From Nocardioides eburneiflavus (lineage in GTDB: Bacteria; Actinomycetota; Actinomycetes; Propionibacteriales; Nocardioidaceae): DNA of 64,000 bases. The DNA is taken from NCBI RefSeq assembly GCF_004785795.1, contig NZ_SRRO01000001.1:1302001-1366000 (forward strand), given 5' to 3'. The notes below the pieces were generated by a model. That model had not been told where the DNA came from. It saw only the letters and a program-made list of their open reading frames with translations, and ran no database searches. A program made the position numbers and the translations under genes. Positions 23,899-32,296 of this stretch are shown here, piece after piece. The number at the start of each line of letters is the position of its first letter. Within the stretch, counting starts at the first letter, position 1.

Positions 23899-25427
23899 TC
23901 CACGAACCTCGGCGTCCAGACCCGGCCGGACGCGGTCACCGTGGTCGACGAGGCGCCGACGATCAGGAGGCACTTCATGTCGACCGCGTCGGCCTCGAGC
24001 TCGGCGAGGGTGGTGACGGTCAGCGACTCCTCGGCGCGGCCGACGTCGCGGCCGACCACGACGACGGTGTCGGGGCTGCGGTGCTCCAGGAAGAGCTTCT
24101 GGAGGTCGGCGACCTGGGTGGTGCGGCTGCGCGAGGCGGGGTTGTAGACCGCGAGCACGAGGTCGGCCTCGGCGATCGCGTGCAGACGTCGCTCGATCAC
24201 CGGCCACGGCTTGAGGCGGTCGCTCAGCGACACGACCGCGAAGTCCGCGCCGATCGGGGCGCCTGCCCTCGCGGCAACGGCCTGGACGGCGCTGACGCCG
24301 GGGAGGACCTCGATGGGTACGTCGGGGTGGTCGGCCGCTGCCTCGAAGACCGCGCTCGCCATCCCGAAGACGCCCGCGTCCCCGCCGGAGACGACCGCCA
24401 CCCGCTCGCCCGTGCTCGCCAGCTCGAGGGCGAGGCGGGCGCGGTCGACCTCGACGGTGTTGCCGGAGGCGTGCCGGGTGAGGCCCTCGCGCTGGGGGAC
24501 GCGGTTGACGTACGGCGCGTAGCCGACGACGTGGTCGACCTGGGCGAGGGCCTCCGATGCCTCGGGGGTGAGCCACGCGTCCGGGCCGGGGCCGAGGCCG
24601 ATGACGAGCAGGGGGCTTGGTTTCGACACGCTCGTACCTCGCTGCTCAACCAGCGGCACGTCTGCTCGCTGCTCGACCAGCGGCGCACGGCGGCCGCCGG
24701 GGTCGTCTGACAGCGTGTCGCCGGGGACCACGATCAGGCTGAAGTACGGGACGGTCGCGGGGTCGACCTCGACCACGGGCATCCAGCGCTCGGCAGGCAT
24801 CGAGGCGCGCTCGACGTACAGCGCGTGCTCGAGCCGGCCCGCCTGGCGCAGGGCCTCGACGACGCCGGGGAAGCGGCGGCCCAGCTTCATGATGATCGCG
24901 CCGTCCGTGTCGGCGAGGCGGCGGGCGAGCTCGGGGACGTCGAGGGTGCCGGGCAGCACGGTGAGCACGTCGGTCTGCCGCACGAGCGGCGAGGCGAGGA
25001 CGGCGGTGGCGGCGGCGAAGGCCGGTACGCCCGGGACGACCTCGGTCTCGAAGCGCGGGGCGAGCCGGTCGTGGAGGTACATGAACGACCCGTAGAACAG
25101 CGGGTCGCCCTCGGCCAGCACCACGACCGTACGGCCGTGCTCGAGGTGGGTGGCGAGACGCTCGGCGCACTCCTCGTAGAACTCGGCCATCGCGCCGGCG
25201 TACCCGCCCGGGTGCGCGGTCGGGCCGGTCGTGACGGGGTAGCGGAGCTCCTCCTCGATCGCGGTGCTCGGGATGAGGTCGGCGGCGATCCGGCGGGCGT
25301 TGGACTGCTTGCCGACGCCGGCGTGGAAGGCGATGACGTCGGCGTCGCCGATCAGTCGGGCCGCCTTGAGGGTGACCAGCTCGGGGTCGCCCGGCCCCAG
25401 CCCGACGCCGAACAGCCGGCCGCTCAC
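23895..25427 (-). CDS. cobIJ: CobI-CobJ fusion: precorrin-2 C20- and precorrin-3B C17-methyltransferase
   Basis: A 510-residue bifunctional protein. Residues 1-235 are CobI (GRLFGVGLGPGDPELVTLKA; EGDPLFYGSFMYLH), which methylates C20 of precorrin-2. Residues 270-510 are CobJ (LLVIGLGPGPDAWLTPEA; VSGGDAGVFGMASAV; YNPASRSR), which methylates C17 with ring contraction. The fusion is common in actinobacteria. The linker (about 249-270) reads PLVEQRADVPLVEQRGTSVS and is encoded by a dispersed DNA repeat present in frame, an odd feature. ATG 25427 overlaps the cobH stop (ATGA). Confidence 0.92.
   Translation of the reverse strand: MSGRLFGVGLGPGDPELVTLKAARLIGDADVIAFHAGVGKQSNARRIAADLIPSTAIEEELRYPVTTGPTAHPGGYAGAMAEFYEECAERLATHLEHGRTVVVLAEGDPLFYGSFMYLHDRLAPRFETEVVPGVPAFAAATAVLASPLVRQTDVLTVLPGTLDVPELARRLADTDGAIIMKLGRRFPGVVEALRQAGRLEHALYVERASMPAERWMPVVEVDPATVPYFSLIVVPGDTLSDDPGGRRAPLVEQRADVPLVEQRGTSVSKPSPLLVIGLGPGPDAWLTPEASEALAQVDHVVGYAPYVNRVPQREGLTRHASGNTVEVDRARLALELASTGERVAVVSGGDAGVFGMASAVFEAAADHPDVPIEVLPGVSAVQAVAARAGAPIGADFAVVSLSDRLKPWPVIERRLHAIAEADLVLAVYNPASRSRTTQVADLQKLFLEHRSPDTVVVVGRDVGRAEESLTVTTLAELEADAVDMKCLLIVGASSTTVTASGRVWTPRFVE
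24619..24683 (-). repeat. Dispersed repeat copy 1, in frame inside cobIJ
   Basis: Read on the plus strand, the element begins GGTTTCGACACGCTCG (24619) and ends GCTGCTCAACCAGCGG (24656). A second partial copy of its right end, CTCGCTGCTCGACCAGCGG, runs to 24683. It encodes the CobI-CobJ linker on the minus strand. Confidence 0.75.
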
Positions 25428-26077
25428 TCCCGCTCCTGGGCGAGCGCGTTGAGGGCGGAGGCGGCCATCGCCGAGCCGCCGCGGCGACCGCGGACCGTGA
25501 GGTAGGGGATGTCCAGGTCCACCTCCTCGAGCGCCTGCTTCGACTCCGCGGCGCCGATGAACCCGACCGGCACGCCGACGATCGCGGCGGGTCGCGGCGC
25601 TCCGTCGAGCAGCATCTCGAGCAGGTGGAACAGCGCGGTGGGGGCGTTGCCGATCGCGACGACAGCGCCCTCGAGGCGGTCGGCGAGGAGGGAGAGCGCA
25701 GCGGCAGAGCGGGTGGTGCCCATCAGCATCGCGAGGTCGGGCGTACGCCGGTCGTGCAGCGCGCAGAGCACCTCGTTGTCGCGGGGGAGGCGGGCGCGGG
25801 TGACGCCTGAGGCGACCATGTGGGCGTCGGTGACGATCGGCGCGCCCGCGTTGAGCGCCTCGCGGGCGGCGCCGACCAGGCGTGGGTGGATGACGAGGTC
25901 GTTCGTCAGGTCGACCTGGCCGGTGCCGTGCACCATGCGGACGGCGACGCGCTCCGCGTCGGCGGGCAGGTGGTCGAAGCGGGCCTCACGGCGGATCGTC
26001 GCGAACGACTCGTCGTAGATCGCGGCCCCGTTGGCGACGTAGTCGAAGCGACGGGTGGGTCGGGCAAGAAGGCTCAT
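25424..26077 (-). CDS. cobH: Precorrin-8X methylmutase CobH
   Basis: A 217-residue protein starting MSLLARPTRRFDYVANGAAI, with GAGGAG just upstream of ATG 26077. It has the CobH/CbiC signatures MVHGTGQVDLTNDLVIHP (catalytic His) and IVGVPVGFIGAAESKQAL. It moves the C11 methyl group to C12, converting precorrin-8X to hydrogenobyrinate. It is the first gene after the minus-strand cobalamin riboswitch, whose expression-platform hairpin sits directly before its ribosome binding site, and it overlaps cobIJ by 4 bases. Confidence 0.93.
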   Translation of the reverse strand: MSLLARPTRRFDYVANGAAIYDESFATIRREARFDHLPADAERVAVRMVHGTGQVDLTNDLVIHPRLVGAAREALNAGAPIVTDAHMVASGVTRARLPRDNEVLCALHDRRTPDLAMLMGTTRSAAALSLLADRLEGAVVAIGNAPTALFHLLEMLLDGAPRPAAIVGVPVGFIGAAESKQALEEVDLDIPYLTVRGRRGGSAMAASALNALAQERE

Positions 26078-26088
26078 CACGGCTCCTC

Positions 26089-26228
26089 GGGGTTCGCGCC
26101 CCTGGGTAGGCAGGTGACGCCACGCGGGCAGTGTCTGGCTCGACCTTGACGTGCTCGAGAGGTCTGACAGTGGCGGAACCGCCCCGGACTCGCACCGGGT
26201 TCCTGCGTCGCGTGACGAGGGCAGCCTA
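26089..26228 (-). promoter_or_regulatory. Cobalamin riboswitch of cobH-cobIJ-cobM
   Basis: Read on the minus strand: a TAGGCT -10 box (26228-26223), the P1 5' strand (26216-26205), the core GGAACCCGGTGCGAGTCC... with GGTTCCGCCACTGT, the B12 box AGCCAGACACTGCC (26140-26127) and the P1 3' strand (26125-26114). P1 pairs at 10 of 12 positions. A GGGG-N6-CCCC hairpin (26102-26089) follows directly before GAGGAG of cobH. Its loop GAAC can pair with GTTC in the core, the kissing-loop arrangement of this class, so high cobalamin would hide the ribosome binding site. Confidence 0.9.
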
Positions 26229-26255
26229 GGGCAGTCGCTCGTCAGATGAGCACTG

Positions 26256-26326
26256 TGCAGGCAGTTCGTGCCGCGATGAGGTCGGCTGAGCGTGGACTTC
26301 GGCGCCGATCGCGCCAACTGCCTGCA
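26256..26326. repeat. 11-bp perfect inverted repeat between cobG-like gene and riboswitch
   Basis: TGCAGGCAGTT (26256-26266) and AACTGCCTGCA (26316-26326) are perfect inverted repeats 49 bases apart. They lie between the stop of the cobG-like gene and the cobH promoter on the same strand. They may form the cobG terminator or an operator. Confidence 0.45.
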
Positions 26327-26345
26327 TGGTGCGGACCGGAACGCC

Positions 26346-27683
26346 TCAGGTGCGGGTCCAGGTCCATCGGTTCAACCTGGCGAGGCTGCCGCGGTGGTCG
26401 TCCTCGAAGGTCTCAGCGAGGGTGAAGCCTGCTCGTCGGGCGACGGCCGCGCTCGCGGTGTTGCCCTCGACGGTCACGACCGTCACACCCGGACGTCCGC
26501 TGGCGGCCACCCAGTCGCGCAACGCCCCGAGCACCGCCGTCGCGACGCCCCGGCCGCGGGCCTCGGGCAGCAGGGCGTACACAGCCTCCGGCAACGACTC
26601 GTCCAGCCGCCCCAGGCCGCAGGTGCCGAGGGGTGTGTCGCCCTCGCGGATGACGTAGCGCTGGGTCGCGCCCTCGCGTGCCCGCTCCTGCTGGCGGGCG
26701 ACCCGGGCGCGCGCCCCCGACTCGGACAGGTCAGCCGGGTAGCTCGTCCACTGCACGACCTCGGGGCACCGCGACAGCAGCTGCTCGACGCGCCAGTCGT
26801 CGCCGGTGACGGGGCGGAGGACGTACGGACCGCACGCGATCTCGTGCGGTGGCAGCGAGGCGTGCGCGACGAGCGACTTCCACGGGGTGACGACCAGGTG
26901 CTCCGGCAGCGTGAGTGAAAGCTTTCGCTCGAGCACGCCACCCCCCACCTCGACGTGGGCGACCCCGGGGGCGACCGCGCCGTACGCCGGGGGCTCTGAC
27001 CGTACGAGTGCGCGCGGGTCGGCCTCGTGCGGCTCCGGCGCGACCGGGAGCTCGTCGACGTGCCAGGCAGCGGCGGCACCGCTGCCGCGCACCTGCTGGA
27101 AGGCGCGGGCCAGGCCCGTGAGGCGGGCGGCGGCCTCGTGCAGGGGGACGACCGGACCCCAGTGCGTCGAGCCGATCCGGAGCTGGACCTCGTCGGCGGA
27201 CAGGGCGACGAGGCCGAGGTCGCAGGTCCGTGTGGCGAGGTCGCCGCGGCCGTCGTCGAGCACGAACAGGAATCGGCCCGGGAGCTTCGCCAGGGACGGC
27301 GTCGCGCAGATGCGCTGGTCGAGCTCGGCCGTGACCGGGCGGAGGTCGGCGCGCCCGCCGTGCAGCCCGGTCAGCGGCGAGACGAGGACGTTGCGGACCA
27401 GCTCGTGGTCGGGGTGCGGGAGCAGGCCGGTCGCGCGGATCGCCTCGACGACCGCGGGCGGGACAGCCCCGTCGACCAGCGGGAGCGCGCGGAGCTGGAG
27501 GTTGGCCCGCTTCGTCAGGTGGACGTGCCCGTCTCCGTACGCCTCGGCGACGTCGGTCAGCGCCAGCAGGGCGGTGCGGGTCAGGTGGCCGCCTGGCACG
27601 CGGAGGCGTACGAGTGCGCCGTCGTCGGCGAGCCACGGGCGGAGGACGCCGGGGCACATGTCGCCTCGGGTCCGCTGGGTCAC
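26346..27683 (-). CDS. CobG-like protein truncated and fused to a GNAT domain
   Basis: A 445-residue protein from GTG 27683. Residues 1-275 match the N-terminal part of precorrin-3B synthase CobG (RGDMCPGVLRPWLADDGALV; VHLTKRANLQLRAL; HELVRNVLVSPLTGL; VVTPWKSLV). The C-terminal part of CobG, with the four cysteines that bind [4Fe-4S] and siroheme, is absent. From residue 286 a complete GNAT acetyltransferase domain takes its place (PYVLRPVTGDDW; ALLPEARGRGVATAVLGALR; GNTASAAVARRAGF). CobG forms precorrin-3B by ring hydroxylation, which needs that cluster, so activity is doubtful. The coding frame is intact. It is divergent from cobN. Confidence 0.8.
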   Translation of the reverse strand: MTQRTRGDMCPGVLRPWLADDGALVRLRVPGGHLTRTALLALTDVAEAYGDGHVHLTKRANLQLRALPLVDGAVPPAVVEAIRATGLLPHPDHELVRNVLVSPLTGLHGGRADLRPVTAELDQRICATPSLAKLPGRFLFVLDDGRGDLATRTCDLGLVALSADEVQLRIGSTHWGPVVPLHEAAARLTGLARAFQQVRGSGAAAAWHVDELPVAPEPHEADPRALVRSEPPAYGAVAPGVAHVEVGGGVLERKLSLTLPEHLVVTPWKSLVAHASLPPHEIACGPYVLRPVTGDDWRVEQLLSRCPEVVQWTSYPADLSESGARARVARQQERAREGATQRYVIREGDTPLGTCGLGRLDESLPEAVYALLPEARGRGVATAVLGALRDWVAASGRPGVTVVTVEGNTASAAVARRAGFTLAETFEDDHRGSLARLNRWTWTRT

Positions 27684-27706
27684 GGGTGCGATCTTGGCAC
27701 GGCCTC

Positions 27707-27747
27707 GGTTTCGACACGCTCGCTGGCGCTCGCTGCTCAACCAGCGG
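27707..27747. repeat. Dispersed repeat copy 2, between cobG-like gene and cobN
   Basis: A 41-base copy, GGTTTCGACACGCTCGCTGG ... CTCAACCAGCGG, lies in the divergent region, directly upstream of the cobN -10 box (TAGGCT, 27770-27775) and 24 bases from the cobG-like start. Confidence 0.75.
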
Positions 27748-27769
27748 CGCTGGCTGGCCCGACAGCGGC

Positions 27770-27915
27770 TAGGCTGCGCGGACCACTCCGCGTGGGACCC
27801 AGGAACCCGGTGCCATTCCGGGGCGGTTCCGCCACTGTGAGGGCCTGCGCGCAGGCCCGCAGCCAGATACTGGACCACGCGGATCCCACACAGAGGGGCG
27901 AGAACCCCGAGGAGG
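27770..27915 (+). promoter_or_regulatory. Cobalamin riboswitch of cobN-cobF
   Basis: TAGGCT (27770-27775) is the likely -10 box. P1 pairs GTGGGA near 27792 with TCCCAC (27884-27889). The core is GGAACCCGGTGCCATTCC then GGTTCCGCCACTGTGA; a perfect hairpin GGGCCTGC-GC-GCAGGCCC (27841-27858) follows, then the B12 box AGCCAGATACTGGACC. The expression platform GGGG-N6-CCCC (27895-27908) abuts GAGGAGG (27909-27915) and repeats the layout upstream of cobH, including the GTTC/GAAC loop match. Confidence 0.92.
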
Positions 27916-27919
27916 ATCC

Positions 27920-30900
27920 GTGCGCATCGCACTCCTGTCCACGTCCGACACCGACCTGCTGAGCGCGCGGGAGTCCGGCGCCGACTACGTCCTGGCCAAC
28001 CCGGCGCGGCCGGGGCACCAGTCGATGGCCGAGGTGATCGAGGGCTGTGACCTCGTCGTGGGCCGGTTGCTCGGCTCGCCGCAGGACCTCTGCTCCGGCT
28101 TCGCCCGCGTCGCCGCGACCGGGAAGCCCGTCGTCGTGCTCGGTGGCGAGCAGTCGCCGAGCGCCGAGCTGATGGAGCTGTCGTCGGTGCCGATGGGCGT
28201 CGCGGCCGAGGCGCACCGCTACCTCGCCGAGGGGGGCCCGGCGAACCTCCGTCAGCTCCATGCGTTCCTCTCCGACACGGTGCTGCTGACGGGGGAGGGG
28301 TTCGAGCCGCCGCAGGTGCTGCCGCAGTGGGGGTTCGCGGAGCGGGCTGGTGGTGGGGCCCGGGTTTCGACACGCTCGTCCCTGGCTGCTCAACCAGCGG
28401 TGGAGGGACTGCCCCGCGTCGGGGTGCTCTACTACCGCGCCCACGAGGCCAGCGGGAACACCGCCTTCGCCCACGCGCTCGCCGACGCGATCGATGCGAC
28501 GGGCCACGCGGTCGGCGTACCCGTCTTCGCCGGGTCGCTGCGCTCGGCGCCCGACGAGCTGTACGACGCGCTCGGCACGCTGGACGCGCTGATCGTCACC
28601 GTCCTGGCCGCCGGCGGCAGCGTGCCCGCGGGCGCGAGTGCGGGCGGGGACGACGAGTCGTGGGACGTCGCGCGGATGTCGGCGCTCGACATCCCGATCA
28701 TCCAGGGCCTCTGCCTCACCAGCAGCCGCGCCGAGTGGGAGGCGTCCGACGACGGCGTCAGCCCGATGGACTCCGCCACGCAGATCGCGATCCCGGAGTT
28801 CGACGGGCGGATCATCACCGCGCCGTTCTCGTTCAAGGAGGTCGACGCCGACGGCCTCCCGCGCTACGTCGCCGACGCCGAGCGTTGCGCCCGCGTGGCC
28901 GGCATCGCGGTCCGGCACGCCCGCCTGAGGCACGTTCCCAACGCCGAGAAGCGGCTCGCCCTCGTGCTCTCTGCCTACCCCACCAAGCACGCCCGCATCG
29001 GCAACGCCGTCGGGCTCGACACCCCGGTCTCGGCGGTCCGGCTGCTCCGCCGGCTCGCCGAGGAGGGGTACGACCTCGGTGACGGCGAGGTCGCGCACCT
29101 GGTTTCGACAAGCTCGACCGACGGCGGGATGACCGACACCGAGGCGGGTGACGCGCTCATCCACGCGCTCATCGCGGCCGGTGGCCAGGACGAGGAGTGG
29201 CTGACGCATGCGCAGCTGACCGACGCGCACGTACGGATCACGCCCGAGCAGTACGCCGCCTGGACCGCCGACCTGCCCGAGGATCTCCGCGCCGACATGG
29301 TCGCGGCGTGGGGCGAGGCGCCTGGTGAGCTGTTCGTCAACGACCAGAAGGAGCTCGTGCTCGCGACGGTGAGGGCGGGCAACGTCGTGCTGCTCATCCA
29401 GCCGCCGCGGGGGTTCGGGGAGAACCCGATCGCGATTTACCACGACCCGGACCTGGCGCCGACGCACCACTACCTCGGTGCCTACCGCTGGCTGGGCAGT
29501 GCCGTCGAGGAGGGGGGCTTCGGGGCCGACGCCGTCGTGCACCTCGGCAAGCACGGCTCGCTCGAGTGGCTGCCCGGCAAGAACGCCGCCCTCTCCGCGA
29601 GCTGCGGCACCGACGCCGCGCTGGGCGACCTGCCGATGGTCTACCCGTTCCTCGTCAACGACCCCGGCGAGGGCGCGCAGGCCAAGCGCCGTGCCCACGC
29701 CACGATCGTCGACCACCTCGTGCCGCCAATGGCGCGCGCCGAGTCGTACGGCGACATCGCCCGCCTCGAGCAGCTCCTCGACGAGCACGCCAACATCGCC
29801 GCGATGGACCCGGCCAAGCTGCCGGCGATCCGCGGCGAGATCTGGCAGCTCATGCACGCCGCCGAGATGCACCGTGACCTCGGGCTGGAGGAGCAGCCGG
29901 ACGCGGAGGAGTTCGACGACTTCATCATGCACGTCGACGGCTGGCTCTGCGAGATCAAGGACGCGCAGATCCGCGACGGCCTGCACGTCCTGGGCGAGGC
30001 GCCCTCCGGCGAGGCGCGGGTCAACCTCGTGCTCGCGATCCTGCGCGCCGCGCAGGTCTTCGGCGGGCAGGCGCAGGCAGTGCCGGGGCTGCGCGCGGCG
30101 CTGGGCCTGAAGGAGAACGCCGAGGCCACCAACGCCGTTGACGCGATCGAGGCCAAGGCCCGCGAGCTCGTGCAGGCCATGGACGACGCAGACTGGGACG
30201 TCGCCGCAGCCACGCGACTCCACGACGACCCCGAGGTCCAGCGGGTGCTGGAGTTCGCCGCCACCCAGGTCGTGCCACGCCTCGCCCGCACGACCGACGA
30301 GCTGGACGCGGTCGTCCACGCGCTCGACGGCGGCTTCATCGCCGCCGGCCCGTCGGGCTCGCCGCTGCGCGGACTGGTCAACGTGCTCCCGACCGGCCGC
30401 AACTTCTACACCGTCGACCCGCGCGCCGTCCCGTCCCGCCTCGCGTGGCAGACCGGGCAGGCGATGGCGGAGTCGCTCGTCGCGAAGTACGTCGACGAGA
30501 CCGGCGGCCACCCCGAGTCGGTCGGCCTGTCGGTCTGGGGCACGAGCGCGATGCGCACCAGCGGTGACGACGTCGCCGAGGTGCTCGCGCTGCTCGGCGT
30601 CCGCCCCGTGTGGGACGAGGCGTCGCGCCGCGTCAACGACCTCCAGGTCATCCCGCTCGAGGACCTCGGCCGCCCGCGCATCGACGTCACGGTTCGGATC
30701 TCCGGCTTCTTCCGCGACGCCTTCCCGCACGTGGTGGCGATGCTCGACGACGCCGTACGCCTCGTGGCCGGCCTCGACGAGCCCGACGAGCACAACCACG
30801 TACGGGCGCACGCGCGCGCCGACCTGGCCGAGCACGGCGACGAGCGGCGCTCGACCACGCGGATCTTCGGGTCGAAGCCCGGCTCCTACGGCGCCGGCAT

Positions 30901-31576
30901 CCTCCAGGTCGTCGAGTCGGGCAGCTGGCGCAGCGACGACGACCTGGCCGAGGTCTACACGGCGTGGGGCGGCTTCGCCTACGGCCGCGACCTCGACGGG
31001 GCGCCGGCGGCTGACGACATGCGGACCAACTACCGCCGGATCAAGGTCGCCGCCAAGAACGTCGACACCCGCGAGCACGACATCGCCGACAGCGACGACT
31101 ACTTCCAGTACCACGGCGGCATGGTCGCCACCGTGCGCGCGCTGACCGGCAGCGACCCCAAGGCGTACGTCGGCGACTCGACGACCCCCGACGCGGTCCG
31201 CACGCGGACGCTGCAGGAGGAGACGAACCGGGTCTTCCGCTCGCGCGTGGTCAATCCGCGGTGGATCGCGGCGATGCAGCGTCACGGCTACAAGGGCGCC
31301 TTCGAGCTCGCCGCGACCGTCGACTACCTCTTCGGCTTCGACGCGACCGCGGGCGTCGTGCACGACTGGATGTACGAGTCGCTGGCGAAGGAGTACGTCC
31401 TCGACGAGACCAACCAGCAGTTCCTGCGGACCTCCAACCCGTGGGCGCTGCGGGGCATCGTCGAGCGGCTGCACGAGGCCGCCGAGCGCGGGCTGTGGGA
31501 GGAGCCGGACGCCGAGGTCGTGGCCGCGCTGCAGCAGGTCTACCTCGACGTCGAGGGCGAGCTGGAGGACCGGTGA
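27920..31576 (+). CDS. cobN: Cobaltochelatase subunit CobN
   Basis: A 1218-residue large subunit of the ATP-dependent cobaltochelatase (CobNST), which inserts Co(II) into hydrogenobyrinate a,c-diamide in the aerobic pathway. Family segments include VLYYRAHEASGNTAFAHALA, VLSAYPTKHARIGNAVGLDT, HLGKHGSLEWLPGKNAALS (metal/tetrapyrrole site), SGFFRDAFPHVV and GSKPGSYGAGILQ. GTG 27920 follows GAGGAGG and a cobalamin riboswitch. Two short in-frame repeat insertions occur, at about residues 148-161 and 394-402, both in probable surface loops. CobST genes are not in this window. Its end overlaps cobF (GTGA). Confidence 0.93.
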   Translation: MRIALLSTSDTDLLSARESGADYVLANPARPGHQSMAEVIEGCDLVVGRLLGSPQDLCSGFARVAATGKPVVVLGGEQSPSAELMELSSVPMGVAAEAHRYLAEGGPANLRQLHAFLSDTVLLTGEGFEPPQVLPQWGFAERAGGGARVSTRSSLAAQPAVEGLPRVGVLYYRAHEASGNTAFAHALADAIDATGHAVGVPVFAGSLRSAPDELYDALGTLDALIVTVLAAGGSVPAGASAGGDDESWDVARMSALDIPIIQGLCLTSSRAEWEASDDGVSPMDSATQIAIPEFDGRIITAPFSFKEVDADGLPRYVADAERCARVAGIAVRHARLRHVPNAEKRLALVLSAYPTKHARIGNAVGLDTPVSAVRLLRRLAEEGYDLGDGEVAHLVSTSSTDGGMTDTEAGDALIHALIAAGGQDEEWLTHAQLTDAHVRITPEQYAAWTADLPEDLRADMVAAWGEAPGELFVNDQKELVLATVRAGNVVLLIQPPRGFGENPIAIYHDPDLAPTHHYLGAYRWLGSAVEEGGFGADAVVHLGKHGSLEWLPGKNAALSASCGTDAALGDLPMVYPFLVNDPGEGAQAKRRAHATIVDHLVPPMARAESYGDIARLEQLLDEHANIAAMDPAKLPAIRGEIWQLMHAAEMHRDLGLEEQPDAEEFDDFIMHVDGWLCEIKDAQIRDGLHVLGEAPSGEARVNLVLAILRAAQVFGGQAQAVPGLRAALGLKENAEATNAVDAIEAKARELVQAMDDADWDVAAATRLHDDPEVQRVLEFAATQVVPRLARTTDELDAVVHALDGGFIAAGPSGSPLRGLVNVLPTGRNFYTVDPRAVPSRLAWQTGQAMAESLVAKYVDETGGHPESVGLSVWGTSAMRTSGDDVAEVLALLGVRPVWDEASRRVNDLQVIPLEDLGRPRIDVTVRISGFFRDAFPHVVAMLDDAVRLVAGLDEPDEHNHVRAHARADLAEHGDERRSTTRIFGSKPGSYGAGILQVVESGSWRSDDDLAEVYTAWGGFAYGRDLDGAPAADDMRTNYRRIKVAAKNVDTREHDIADSDDYFQYHGGMVATVRALTGSDPKAYVGDSTTPDAVRTRTLQEETNRVFRSRVVNPRWIAAMQRHGYKGAFELAATVDYLFGFDATAGVVHDWMYESLAKEYVLDETNQQFLRTSNPWALRGIVERLHEAAERGLWEEPDAEVVAALQQVYLDVEGELEDR
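28363..28400. repeat. Dispersed repeat copy 3, in frame inside cobN
   Basis: A 38-base copy, GGTTTCGACACGCTCGTCCC ... GCTGCTCAACCAGCGG. It keeps the cobN frame and encodes VSTRSSLAAQPAV between two conserved CobN blocks. Confidence 0.75.
29101..29124. repeat. Dispersed repeat copy 4 (left half), in frame inside cobN
   Basis: GGTTTCGACAAGCTCGACCG matches the left half of the same element. It encodes LVSTSSTDGG in CobN. The short length makes this copy less certain. Confidence 0.5.
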
Positions 31577-32283
31577 CCCGCGTCCGGATCGTCGGGATCG
31601 GCTGCCACCCGGGGCAGCTGACGCTCGAGGCTCGCGAGGCGATCGCGGGCTGCGACTACGTCATCGCCGCCGACAAGGGACCGGACGATCCGCTCCTCGC
31701 GCTGCGCCGGACGATCTGCGCCGACCTCGGGGTCGAGCTGGTCGCCGTGCCGGACCCGCCGCGAGACCGCGACGACCCCGCGGACTACGACGGTGCGGTC
31801 CTGGACTGGCACGACGCGCGCGCGGCGGCGTACGGCTCCGTCGTCGCGCAGCGGCCGGGGACGGTCGGCTTCCTGGTGTGGGGCGACCCGGCGTTCTACG
31901 ACTCGACGATCCGCGTCGTCGAGCGCCTCGGCGTGCCGTACGACGTGCTGCCGGGCGTCTCGGCGCTCTCGCTGCTGGCGGCCCGGCACCGCGTCGTGCT
32001 GCATGACGTCGGCCGGCCGGTGCTGGTGACGACCGGGCGGCGGCTGGCCGTCGAGGTCGACGCCGGGCACGACAACCTCGTCGTCATGCTGGACGGCAGG
32101 CTGCAGGCGACGTCGCTCGACGGCGACTGGGACATCTGGTGGGGAGCCAACCTCGGCAGCCCGCACGAGGAGCTGGTGGCGGGGCGGCTGGGGGACGTCG
32201 TCGAGGACATCCGGACAGCGCGGGCTCGGGCGAAGGCCGCCGACGGGTGGGTGATGGACACCTACCTCCTGCGGCGGCACTGA
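31573..32283 (+). CDS. cobF: Precorrin-6A synthase (deacetylating) CobF
   Basis: A 236-residue SAM-dependent methylase that methylates C1 of precorrin-5 with loss of acetate, a step specific to the aerobic route. Signatures are VRIVGIGCHPGQLTLEAREA, VIAADKGPDDPLLALRR, VWGDPAFYDSTIR and VLPGVSALSLLAARH. GTG 31573 overlaps the cobN stop, so it shares the cobN riboswitch. It ends 13 bases before the convergent TetR gene. Length is close to the family norm (about 250). Confidence 0.92.
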   Translation: MTRVRIVGIGCHPGQLTLEAREAIAGCDYVIAADKGPDDPLLALRRTICADLGVELVAVPDPPRDRDDPADYDGAVLDWHDARAAAYGSVVAQRPGTVGFLVWGDPAFYDSTIRVVERLGVPYDVLPGVSALSLLAARHRVVLHDVGRPVLVTTGRRLAVEVDAGHDNLVVMLDGRLQATSLDGDWDIWWGANLGSPHEELVAGRLGDVVEDIRTARARAKAADGWVMDTYLLRRH

Positions 32284-32296
32284 CGGCTGGTCGGGG

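Noticed and set aside
26346..27683. Frameshift that hides the C-terminal half of cobG
   Set aside because: The GNAT domain follows directly in the same frame with normal codon bias, and I find no CobG-like Cys-rich segment in other frames nearby.
24619..29124. Insertion sequence or transposon
   Set aside because: The copies are about 40 bases, carry no transposase gene and show no target-site duplication that I can see.
27737..31474. Very long minus-strand open frame (1245 codons) opposite cobN
   Set aside because: It is antisense to the strongly conserved cobN and cobF genes and arises from GC-rich codon bias; its residues match no family.
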